Below, in pieces: positions 25,201 through 32,471 of a stretch of 37,640 nucleotides of DNA (the stretch's first letter is position 1; each line of letters starts with the position of its first letter). The notes under the pieces were generated by a model. The model was not told the DNA's origin. It did not search any database and saw nothing but the letters and a program-made list of their open reading frames with translations. The DNA is taken from positions 1-37,640 of the IMG/VR virus record IMGVR_UViG_3300034418_006594, one strand, 5' to 3'. The translations under genes and the position numbers were made by a program. The DNA is from a virus.

Positions 25201-28200
25201 CAAGAGTATCTCAATTTACTGTAACTAATAAATCGCCATTTGACTTCGACTCAAGAAGTTTTGGTACGCTACCAAAACTCATATTAAAACCAAAAGAGAC
25301 CTCTCTGATTGGATATAATTATTATTTACCTAGAATTGATAAGGTTTATTTGGACACCTTTGGCAATTTTATTGTTCAAAAGGGAATTTCTGGCATAAAT
25401 CCAAAAGCTCCATCAAATAATAATCCCAATGGATTAATGGAACTGGGAACTATTACACTTCCAGCATATCTTTATGATCCCAATGACGCCAATATATCAC
25501 TCGTTGATAATAGAAGATATACAATGAGAGATATTGGTAAACTTGAAGATAGAATTGAAAATTTGGAAAGAGTTACTTCACTTTCTCTCTTGGAAGTTAA
25601 TACCCAAACACTTCAGGTCCAAGATTCGCAAGGAAATAACAGATTTAAAACTGGATTCTTTGTAGATGACTTTAAAAATAATTCTCTTATTAATCTGGAT
25701 GTTTCCTCAATACAAGTCAACACTGATTCGCAAGAATTAACAACAATTGTAAGTAGTAATACTCTTAAAGGACAAATTGCACCATCTACAGATATCACGG
25801 ATGAAAATTTAGACCTTTCAACTAACTTTAGTTTGTTAGATTCTAATGTCCAAAAAACTGGAAATGCTATTACACTCAAGTACAATAGTGTTGGATGGAT
25901 TGAACAACCCCTCGCAACTAAAGTAGAAAATGTTAATCCATTCCATGTAGTTTCTTACAATGGATTTGTTAAGTTGTCTCCATCTAGTGATAGTTGGGTG
26001 AGAACTATAAGAATTCCTGGGACCAATTCTTCTATTACAAGAAACGTTCCAGATCCAAATCGTCAGGGATCAACTGCCACAACAGTTACGTCAAATGATG
26101 TCTTAATTTCTTCTGGTAACGAACAATATATGCGTTCCAGAAATACTCAATTTTCTGCAAATAATTTAAAACCATTAACTAAATTCTATCAATTCTTTGA
26201 TGGAAATGGGAGTGTGGATTTTATACCAAAACTTCTTGAAATTTCCAATGATTCCACATTAGTAAACTATGGATCTGTCGGATCTTTTGAGGTTGGAGAA
26301 ACTGTAATTGGTTACAGTGATGGAAATGAATTGATCAGATTTAGATTGTGTTCTGGAAATCATAAAGAGGGTTCTTTTAACTCACCATCAAAGACTTTCA
26401 ATATAAACCCATATGTAAAAGCAGAAAATCTTTCTGCAGCATATAGTCAGTCTTCCAAAGTCTTAAATATTGACACATTTGCACTTTCCGAAGAAGCACA
26501 GGGTAAGTATTATGGATATGTCAAAGCAGGAACAAAATTAGTTGGACAAACTAGTGGGGCAATTGCATATGTTAAGGATCTTCGTCTTATTAGTGATAAT
26601 TATGGCGATCTTTTAGGTTCTTTCTTCTTAAGAAATCCACACACAGTTCCATCTCCTGCTGTTAGAATTACAACGGGAACAAAAACTTACAAATTAACCA
26701 ATAGTTCAACTAATGCTGCTCCCATTCCTGGAAGCCAATTACAATCAACTGCAGAAACATCATATAAATCTGAAGGTAGATTTGAGGTTCGTCAACGTCA
26801 AACTACCACAGTAACTTCTAACTTCTATGATCCACTTGCACAATCATTTAGTGTCGGTGGAACAATTGATGCACCAGATTTAAATGGACAAAATAGTGAT
26901 GCTAATGGAGCATTTTTGACTGCTGTAGATCTATTCTTTGCTAACAAACCATCTGGAAATGATCCTGTAAGAATTGAAGTTAGAACGGTCGAGTTAGGAA
27001 CTCCAACTAGAACAATCATTGGAAATCCAGTTACTCTAACACCACCTGAAGTAAACATTTCATCAAACGGTACAACTGCAACAACAGTAACATTTGATTA
27101 TCCAATTTTCTTAGCACCTGGACAAGAATATGCGATTGTTGCTGTTGCAGAAACCACTGATGAATATGAATTGTGGATAGCAGAGATGGGAGAAAGAACT
27201 GTAAATACACAATCTCTCCCAGATGCAGAAGCAGTCATATATTCCAAACAGTTTGCCCTTGGAAGTTTGTTTAAATCTCAAAATGGGTCTATTTGGACTG
27301 CTAATCAGTATCAAGATCTTAAATTTAAATTATATAAGGCAAGTTTTACATCAACTACTGGAACAGCGTTCTTCTATAATCCAACTTTGGATGAAAGTAA
27401 TGGGTATGTTGAAACATTAAATAATAGTCCCATTACAACTTTACCAAAAACATTAACTCTTGGAATCACAACGGTCACTGATGCTGGAATTATTGGAATT
27501 TTAACAACTGGTAGGAAAATTTCTGGTTCGAATGGATTTGGATATGGATATGTTGTAGGATCTGGAAGTGCAGTTTCTAATGTTGCAATAACTGATGGTG
27601 GATCAAACTATCCAACAGGAACTTTTGCAAACTTAGAAACCACAAATATAGTTGGTAGTGGATCTGGTCTCAGATTAAGCATCACTGCTTCTGGTGGTGT
27701 CGTTACTGGTGTTGCAGCAACAACTGCAACAGGAAATGGATATCAAGTTGGTGATGTTGTTGGAATTGTTACAACTCTTGGAAGAGATGTAAGATTTACT
27801 ATTGAGTCTATCAGTGGATTAGATACACTTTATCTCTCCAATGTACAAGGTGAAAAAGGAGCATCTAAGTCATTCCAAGTTGGTGCAGCAGTTAGTTACT
27901 ACAATGATGCAGGAACTATTGTATCTCTTGCAACAACTACAATTACTGATAGGACATCAGAAGGTGCAAATCTGAACTCTGGAAATTATCTGAGAGTAAG
28001 TCATTTTGATCATGGAATGTATTCTTCCACGAACAAGGTTGTTCTTTCTGGAATTGAACCAAATGTCCCATCCACAACACTATCTTCATCTCTCAATATA
28101 GATGAGACAGCAACTATTAGTGTTGCAAGTACATCAAACTTTGCCACATTTGAGGGTCAAACTGTTTCAGGTTCTTATCTTGGATATGTCAAAATTGGAG

Positions 28201-29321
28201 ATGAAATAATCTCATATAATGATGTTGGAAGTGGAACATTATCGATAAGTTCAAGATCTGTAGAAGGAAAAGTTCAACCACATGAATCTGGATCTTTAGT
28301 TACAAAGTATGAACTTAATGGTGTATCTCTCAGAAGAATTAATGGAGTTACTCATGACATAAGTTCTTTGGGTAATGACATTGATCAATATCATATTGCG
28401 ATTGACATGTCTACTAATGGATCTGACAGATCAAATGATGGAGATACATCTGGAACTCCTCAACTTTCATTTAATTCCGAAGCATCTCTTGGAGGAGCAA
28501 ATTGTAAAGCAACTGAAAATATTCAATTCAATGAAATTGTTCCAAATTATGATATTTTGACTCCAGGTTCCTCAACTTCCGTAACTGCATCCGTAAGAAC
28601 GACTACAGGAACAAGTGTAGATGGAAATGAATCATCTTTTGTTGACAATGGATTTGAAAATGTTGAGATAAATGAAGTAAATAGATTGAGTTCTGTTAGA
28701 CTTGTAGCATCAAACATTAATGAAACAACGAGACTTACAAATCTACCTAGAAATAAGTCTTTCACTACAGGAATAACATTAAACACATCAGATACTAATT
28801 TATCACCGATAATCTACACTGATACTGCACTGACTGAATTTAGACTGAATAGATTAAATAATCCTATTTCGGACTATACGACAGATAATAGAGTAAATTC
28901 ACTACTATTCGATCCACATTCAGCAGTTTACGTTTCTAATACTGTAAATCTTACACAAGCTTCAACTTCTTTAAAAGTGATACTTGCAGCATACAGACAT
29001 GAATCTGCTGATTTTAGAGTTCTTTATAGTTTAATTAGAGCAGACTCTAGTGAAGTTACCCAAGAATTTGAGTTGTTCCCTGGATATGATAACTTAACTG
29101 TTGGTGCTGATGGAGCACTTTCTCCAGTTGATTCTGCTAAAAATAGTGGAAGACCTGATACCTTTGTTCCTGCAAGTTTGGAAAATCAATATCTTGAGTA
29201 TGAATTTACTGCTAATGACTTAGATCTGTTTACTGGTTATACAATTAAAATTGTACTGTCTGGAACTGATCAGGCACATGCTCCAAGAATCAAAGATTTG
29301 AGGACAATCGCTCTGGTATGA
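22227..29321 (+). CDS. DUF4815 baseplate/tail structural protein in the gp9-gp10 position, 2364 aa
   Basis: The N-terminus DLNINPYFDDFDSGKNFYKV and LFKPGYPVQARELTTLQSIL are the signature of the DUF4815 family of large phage virion proteins. The domain continues through about residue 400 (SPGEAYVGGYNVEKV). A short coiled-coil-like stretch lies near 1102-1124 (DIGKLEDRIENLERVTSLSL). Inserted modules recur: GQxSGxxAxV at about 98, 475 and 1437, a GGxxYP/GxGY pair near 1786-1840, and a KIGDEIISY module near 1953-2025. By synteny it replaces T4 gp9/gp10, whose products connect baseplate to long and short tail fibres, but homology to them is not visible. The C-terminus (HAPRIKDLRTIALV) is a recurrent ending in cyanophage relatives. 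Its stop overlaps the next start as ATGA. Confidence 0.8.
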   Translation: MAQKTDLNINPYFDDFDSGKNFYKVLFKPGYPVQARELTTLQSILQNQIESFGSYTFKEGTVVIPGNVAYDGQFYAVKLNSTTFGVDISLYINEFIGKKITGQNSGTTATIQYVALPDGDSVEEVTIYVKYVDSNNNFVFDQFEDGESLYADENVVYGNTNISAGTPFASLINNNATSIGSAASIGEGVYFIRGFFANVSKQTVILDYYTNTPSYRVGLSVQELLIGAKDDSSLYDNAKGFTNFAAPGADRLQINLTLTKKLITDTNDTDFIELLRIEDGRIKKIENKTQLNRLGDYIAERTYEESGHYALDNFKVALHNSLNDKLGNDGLFFETQSTEQLNTPSDDLMCVKVSPGEAYVGGYNVEKVSTTIIDVEKPRDTATVSTANIPFEMGNLLRVNNVSGAPKQKESIDLFNQFAGGGTQIGDARVYTFNLTGSSYQDESTNWDLYLYDIQTYTSLTLNTPVIPLGLITSSYIKGKSSGASGYAVSSGSGSTVNIRQTSGTFSVGEQLTINGIDVSATVSSVIVYGTRDIKSVSQSGVSGFPTFTADSLLDSISLPNGVVAGTISGGNTLVSPGKVFTGVKVGDIIRYQTSSGDETFNRVTANNTTSLTLASSTTVSGVHAGSVSNGTYSSIKLGIPVLRNQERAYLYAELPDSNIESVNLSGSTLKISEQITGETTDSSGVLTFNLSSISGITSAFFDPFDEERYSVHYTGGGIGTVTSDAFSISSNTVTINGLTPSQSSIVVNTSLTKNGIQSKIKDYTRSAALDVIYSKYPQSGVGVNTSVNDGLTYNANYGLRVQDEEISLNWPDVVKVLAILESLDENSPTLDQIQFFDTSVVSNAIIGENIISSSSNAVARVVAKPSALVLSVVYLNQDRFISGESVTLEESNNTVQIQSLTKGSYKDITSSFILDKGQKEQYYDYSRLIRSSSTPTPSRRLKIIFDHYTIPASDNGDVYTVLSYGDDRFAEDIPEIGPRRVRASDTLDFRPRVSQFTVTNKSPFDFDSRSFGTLPKLILKPKETSLIGYNYYLPRIDKVYLDTFGNFIVQKGISGINPKAPSNNNPNGLMELGTITLPAYLYDPNDANISLVDNRRYTMRDIGKLEDRIENLERVTSLSLLEVNTQTLQVQDSQGNNRFKTGFFVDDFKNNSLINLDVSSIQVNTDSQELTTIVSSNTLKGQIAPSTDITDENLDLSTNFSLLDSNVQKTGNAITLKYNSVGWIEQPLATKVENVNPFHVVSYNGFVKLSPSSDSWVRTIRIPGTNSSITRNVPDPNRQGSTATTVTSNDVLISSGNEQYMRSRNTQFSANNLKPLTKFYQFFDGNGSVDFIPKLLEISNDSTLVNYGSVGSFEVGETVIGYSDGNELIRFRLCSGNHKEGSFNSPSKTFNINPYVKAENLSAAYSQSSKVLNIDTFALSEEAQGKYYGYVKAGTKLVGQTSGAIAYVKDLRLISDNYGDLLGSFFLRNPHTVPSPAVRITTGTKTYKLTNSSTNAAPIPGSQLQSTAETSYKSEGRFEVRQRQTTTVTSNFYDPLAQSFSVGGTIDAPDLNGQNSDANGAFLTAVDLFFANKPSGNDPVRIEVRTVELGTPTRTIIGNPVTLTPPEVNISSNGTTATTVTFDYPIFLAPGQEYAIVAVAETTDEYELWIAEMGERTVNTQSLPDAEAVIYSKQFALGSLFKSQNGSIWTANQYQDLKFKLYKASFTSTTGTAFFYNPTLDESNGYVETLNNSPITTLPKTLTLGITTVTDAGIIGILTTGRKISGSNGFGYGYVVGSGSAVSNVAITDGGSNYPTGTFANLETTNIVGSGSGLRLSITASGGVVTGVAATTATGNGYQVGDVVGIVTTLGRDVRFTIESISGLDTLYLSNVQGEKGASKSFQVGAAVSYYNDAGTIVSLATTTITDRTSEGANLNSGNYLRVSHFDHGMYSSTNKVVLSGIEPNVPSTTLSSSLNIDETATISVASTSNFATFEGQTVSGSYLGYVKIGDEIISYNDVGSGTLSISSRSVEGKVQPHESGSLVTKYELNGVSLRRINGVTHDISSLGNDIDQYHIAIDMSTNGSDRSNDGDTSGTPQLSFNSEASLGGANCKATENIQFNEIVPNYDILTPGSSTSVTASVRTTTGTSVDGNESSFVDNGFENVEINEVNRLSSVRLVASNINETTRLTNLPRNKSFTTGITLNTSDTNLSPIIYTDTALTEFRLNRLNNPISDYTTDNRVNSLLFDPHSAVYVSNTVNLTQASTSLKVILAAYRHESADFRVLYSLIRADSSEVTQEFELFPGYDNLTVGADGALSPVDSAKNSGRPDTFVPASLENQYLEYEFTANDLDLFTGYTIKIVLSGTDQAHAPRIKDLRTIALV

Positions 29322-29515
29322 TAAGAGTTGACGGACATAAAAATCTCTACAGGGATGAAAAAAGTGGTGCCATAGTAAACTGTGACACCACTTCATATAA
29401 TCAATATGTAAATTCTCTACAACATAAAGAGATGCAAAGACAGGAATTGGATAGAATGAAAAATGATATCGATGAGATAAAATCACTACTAAAGGAATTG
29501 CTAAATAAGAAATAA
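29318..29515 (+). CDS. Small conserved cyanophage protein with C-terminal coiled coil, 65 aa
   Basis: The ATG overlaps the previous stop (ATGA). The N-terminus MIRVDGHKNLYRDEKSGAIV is well conserved in T4-like cyanophages as I recall. Residues 34-65 (LQHKEMQRQELDRMKNDIDE then IKSLLKELLNKK) show a heptad pattern expected to form a coiled coil. Translational coupling to the DUF4815 gene suggests a small virion or assembly partner. Function is unknown. Confidence 0.75.
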   Translation: MIRVDGHKNLYRDEKSGAIVNCDTTSYNQYVNSLQHKEMQRQELDRMKNDIDEIKSLLKELLNKK

Positions 29516-29535
29516 TTTAATGGACGTGCTGCAAA

Positions 29536-29543
29536 TATAAATA
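29536..29543 (+). promoter_or_regulatory. Late promoter TATAAATA before the fibre/neck genes
   Basis: TATAAATATCT (29536-29546) repeats the extended sequence at 20668. It lies 28 bases before the ATG at 29571, in the only clear gap (55 bases) between 22227 and 37640. Confidence 0.7.
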
Positions 29544-29570
29544 TCTGTAGGAATACTTTTAAATCTAATA

Positions 29571-29906
29571 ATGGCAGTTTATGTATCTAACATTGTAATT
29601 GAACAGGGATTTGACTTTGACACGTCTTTCCAGCTGGAAGATACTAGAACAAATTCTCCATTGGATTTAACTGGCACTACTACTTCAGGGCAACTAAGAA
29701 AACATTATGGATCTACATCTAAAGTATCTTTTGCATCTACAGTGAGTAATGCTGAAGGTGGTGTCATTACAATTTCATTGACTGGTACTCAAACACTTGA
29801 TTTAAAACCGGGGCGATATGTTTATGATGTGAAGATATTAAATTCTGGTAGAGAGTATAAAGCCGTTGAAGGGTCAGCACTAGTACGCGGGGGAGTCACC
29901 AGGTAA
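29571..29906 (+). CDS. Small virion structural protein, 111 aa
   Basis: The product starts MAVYVSNIVIEQGFDFDTSF and continues with LEDTRTNSPLDLTGTTTSGQ, then LRKHYGSTSKVSF. It is an all-beta-looking small domain that resembles N-terminal domains of phage fibre and BppU-like baseplate proteins (FDxxFxLxDxxxxxxDLTGxxxxxQ[ML]RK). The last strand segment is PGRYVYDVKILNSG. It is the first gene after the late promoter at 29536 and its TAATG overlap couples it to the fibre-like gene. I infer an attachment or adaptor role; related cyanophage proteins are annotated only as structural. Confidence 0.7.
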   Translation: MAVYVSNIVIEQGFDFDTSFQLEDTRTNSPLDLTGTTTSGQLRKHYGSTSKVSFASTVSNAEGGVITISLTGTQTLDLKPGRYVYDVKILNSGREYKAVEGSALVRGGVTR

Positions 29907-31630
29907 TGCCTAATATTAACGACAGGATTGGGTCACAGAACGTAATTAGGGTATTATCTAACGCTTCTGCACCCCCAACACGAATAGTCAACTTAAATGA
30001 CATAGATACCGCCCTAAAGACAAAGGACGGGGTGCTTCTTGTTTGGAACCTCTCGGATGAGAAGTTCTATATGACGGATACGATTGATTCGTCTTCGTTA
30101 ATTGCCACAGGAATAGTTACATTTTCTAATACCACACAATCTACGTCAACCACAACTGGAGGAGTAATTTTTAGTGGTGGTGTTGGTATTGCAAAGGATT
30201 TAAACGTAGGTGGTAACGCAAAGGTAGTAGGTGTCGTAACATTTGGAACTGGAACCATTGTTGTAAATGGTGATAGTAACATCATAACCGTAGGAACTGG
30301 TGTAACTATAAGTTCTTCGGAAGGAATAACGGCACCATCTCTCAATATTCTTGGACCACTAACAGCACAGTCACTGAATATTAGTGGAGTATCAACACTC
30401 GCTTCTGCTGGAGGAATCACAACCACTGGCGGAAATCTTTTTGTAAACAATGATTTAACTGTTGGTCAAAACTTAAAGGTTGATGGTACATCTGAATTTA
30501 TTGGTATTGTAACCTTTAGGGGAGGAACTATAAATCTTGGTGATGCTGTTAGTGATGACATTAACATTGGTGGTGAATTTATATCAGATCTGAATCCAAG
30601 TGATGATGCAAGTTATGATCTTGGTATTACAACACAAAGATGGAGAAATGCACGATTCTCCGGTCTTGTAACAACAACGGATTTATTCGTATCTGGTGTA
30701 TCTACCTTTATTGGTGATACAAATATTGATGGTAATGTTGATGTTGATGGAAACTTAGTAATTGATGACCTTCTGGTCTCTGGAATCTCAACATTTTCCT
30801 CGGATATTGACATCAATGCTTCTATTGATGTTGATGGTTTATCAGAACTTGATGAACTGAATGTTTCTGGTCTATCAACTTTTGCATCGGACGTAGATGT
30901 AAACGCATCGGTAGATATTTCCTCTAACTTAATTGTAGATGGATTATCAGATTTAGATGAACTAAATGTTGCAGGTCTTTCTACATTCGCTTCCAATTTA
31001 GACATTAATGCTTCTGTAGATATAAGTAGCAATTTAGTTGTTAATGGCAATCTGCAGACAGTTGGAGTAACAACACTTGCTTCTTCTGGTGGTATTACTA
31101 CAACTGGTGGAAATCTTTTTGTAAACAATGATTTAACTGTTGGTCAAAACTTAAAGGTTGACGGCACATCTGAATTTATTGGTATTGTCACATTTAGAGG
31201 TGGAACGATCAATCTTGGTGATCAAGACACTGATGATATTAATATTGGTGGCGAATTTGTATCAGATCTGAACCCAAGTGATGATGCAAGTTACGATTTG
31301 GGTATTGTCGGCAAACGCTGGAAGGATGCAAGATTTTCTGGTCTGGTAACCTCAACAAATTTATATGTTTCTGGGATATCCACATTTGAAGGGAATCAGT
31401 TTACTACTGGAAATGTATCAATTACTGGTTTTGCAACAGTAACCGATGGTTTGTTTTATGAAGTAGGAGATTTTGATGGTCCTAATGGAGTTGCATATTT
31501 TGATGATACTGGAAAACTGATTGGTGCTGCAAGTACAGAATCTGGAATAAGTACTAGTAATTATGTCTTAACAACAAATGCAAGTGGCATACCAGTTTGG
31601 ACAGATACAATTGATGGAGGACAGTTCTGA
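29906..31630 (+). CDS. Repetitive tail-fibre-like structural protein, 574 aa
   Basis: The N-terminus (MPNINDRIGSQNVIRVLSNA) is followed by low-complexity, Gly/Ser/Thr/Val-rich beta repeats. A block of about 107 residues occurs twice, 226 residues apart; each copy contains GNLFVNNDLTVGQNLKVDGT and SDLNPSDDASYDLGI followed by RW and ARFSGLVT. Between the copies lie tandem 35-residue units with DELNV(S/A)GLSTFAS and VDISSNL. The SDDxSYDLGxxxxRWxxARFSG motif is common in phage fibres. Position matches T4 11/12/wac, so it may be a whisker- or fibre-like trimer. The C-terminus ASGIPVWTDTIDGGQF resembles conserved ends of such proteins. Its stop overlaps the gp13 start (TGATG). Confidence 0.72.
   Translation: MPNINDRIGSQNVIRVLSNASAPPTRIVNLNDIDTALKTKDGVLLVWNLSDEKFYMTDTIDSSSLIATGIVTFSNTTQSTSTTTGGVIFSGGVGIAKDLNVGGNAKVVGVVTFGTGTIVVNGDSNIITVGTGVTISSSEGITAPSLNILGPLTAQSLNISGVSTLASAGGITTTGGNLFVNNDLTVGQNLKVDGTSEFIGIVTFRGGTINLGDAVSDDINIGGEFISDLNPSDDASYDLGITTQRWRNARFSGLVTTTDLFVSGVSTFIGDTNIDGNVDVDGNLVIDDLLVSGISTFSSDIDINASIDVDGLSELDELNVSGLSTFASDVDVNASVDISSNLIVDGLSDLDELNVAGLSTFASNLDINASVDISSNLVVNGNLQTVGVTTLASSGGITTTGGNLFVNNDLTVGQNLKVDGTSEFIGIVTFRGGTINLGDQDTDDINIGGEFVSDLNPSDDASYDLGIVGKRWKDARFSGLVTSTNLYVSGISTFEGNQFTTGNVSITGFATVTDGLFYEVGDFDGPNGVAYFDDTGKLIGAASTESGISTSNYVLTTNASGIPVWTDTIDGGQF
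30392..30713 (+). repeat. Direct repeat copy 1 within the fibre-like gene
   Basis: About 322 bp that recur at 31070-31391, 678 bases (226 codons) later, in frame. The block GGAAATCTTTTTGTAAACAA and the bases that follow are identical in both copies. Divergence elsewhere is mostly synonymous. Confidence 0.85.
30833..31042 (+). repeat. Two tandem 105-bp units in the fibre-like gene
   Basis: Units at 30833-30937 and 30938-31042 each encode 35 residues, DGLS-x-LDELNV through VDISSNL-x-V. A more divergent third unit precedes them from about 30746 (DGNLVIDDLLVSGISTF). The DNA of the two units is diverged at third positions, so the duplication is older than, or more selected than, the 322-bp repeat. 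Confidence 0.85.
31070..31391 (+). repeat. Direct repeat copy 2 within the fibre-like gene
   Basis: Partner of the block at 30392-30713. The encoded segments differ by few residues (for example AVSDD versus QDTDD, RWRNA versus RWKDA), so the second copy has kept the fold. Confidence 0.85.
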
Positions 31631-32469
31631 TGGCAAAACCAAGCACTAGACAAGGACTTATTGATTATTGTTTGAGAAGACTTGGAGCTCCTGTATTAGA
31701 AATAAACGTTGACGATGAGCAGATTGATGATTTAGTAGATGATGCCATTCAGTATTTTAATGAACGTCACTATGATGGTGTGGAAAAGATGTACTTAAAG
31801 TACAAAATAACTGATGATGATCTTGCTAGAGGTAGGGCAAAAAATACTGATGGAGTTGGAATTGTAACAACAACTGGAACCTCAACGATTGTTGGAACAG
31901 CAACTACTTTTAGTTTTTATGAAAACTCAAATTATATACAAGTTCCAGAATCTGTAATAGGAATTGAGAAAATATTTAAATTTGACACTAGTTCTATTTC
32001 TGGCGGAATGTTCAGTATAAAATATCAATTATTTTTAAATGACCTTTATTATTTTAATTCTGTAGAACTTTTACAGTATTCTATGGTAAAATCATATCTT
32101 GAGGATATTGACTTTTTATTGACAACAGACAAGCAAGTTAGATTTAATAAAAGACAAGATAGATTGTACCTAGATATTGATTGGGGATCTCAAGCAGCTG
32201 GTGATTATTTAGTTTTGGAATGTTATAGAGCATTAGATCCTGATTCATTTACTCAGGTATATAATGATAGTTTTGTAAAGCAATACCTTACTGCTCTCAT
32301 AAAGAGACAATGGGGTCAGAATTTGATTAAGTTCCAAGGAGTAAAACTTCCTGGAGGAACGGAATTAAATGGAAGACAACTTTATGAGGATGGCGTAAGA
32401 GACCTTGAGGAAATAAAACAAAGAATGTCTTCAGAGTATGAATTGCCACCCATGGACTTAATTGGATAA
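31630..32469 (+). CDS. 13: Neck protein gp13, 279 aa
   Basis: The N-terminus KPSTRQGLIDYCLRRLGAPV, then EINVDDEQIDDLVDDAIQYF and NERHYDGVEKMYLKY, is the standard opening of cyanophage/T4 gp13. The protein is shorter than T4 gp13 (309). A Gly/Thr-rich insertion (VGIVTTTGTSTIVGTATTFS) lies near residues 76-95. The C-terminal LTALIKRQWGQNLIKFQGVK and the LPGGTELNGRQLYEDGVRDL segment are also typical. gp13 and gp14 form the head-to-tail neck that closes the filled head. It overlaps the fibre-like gene by one base, and gp14 begins two bases after its stop. Confidence 0.92.
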   Translation: MAKPSTRQGLIDYCLRRLGAPVLEINVDDEQIDDLVDDAIQYFNERHYDGVEKMYLKYKITDDDLARGRAKNTDGVGIVTTTGTSTIVGTATTFSFYENSNYIQVPESVIGIEKIFKFDTSSISGGMFSIKYQLFLNDLYYFNSVELLQYSMVKSYLEDIDFLLTTDKQVRFNKRQDRLYLDIDWGSQAAGDYLVLECYRALDPDSFTQVYNDSFVKQYLTALIKRQWGQNLIKFQGVKLPGGTELNGRQLYEDGVRDLEEIKQRMSSEYELPPMDLIG

Positions 32470-32471
32470 TT

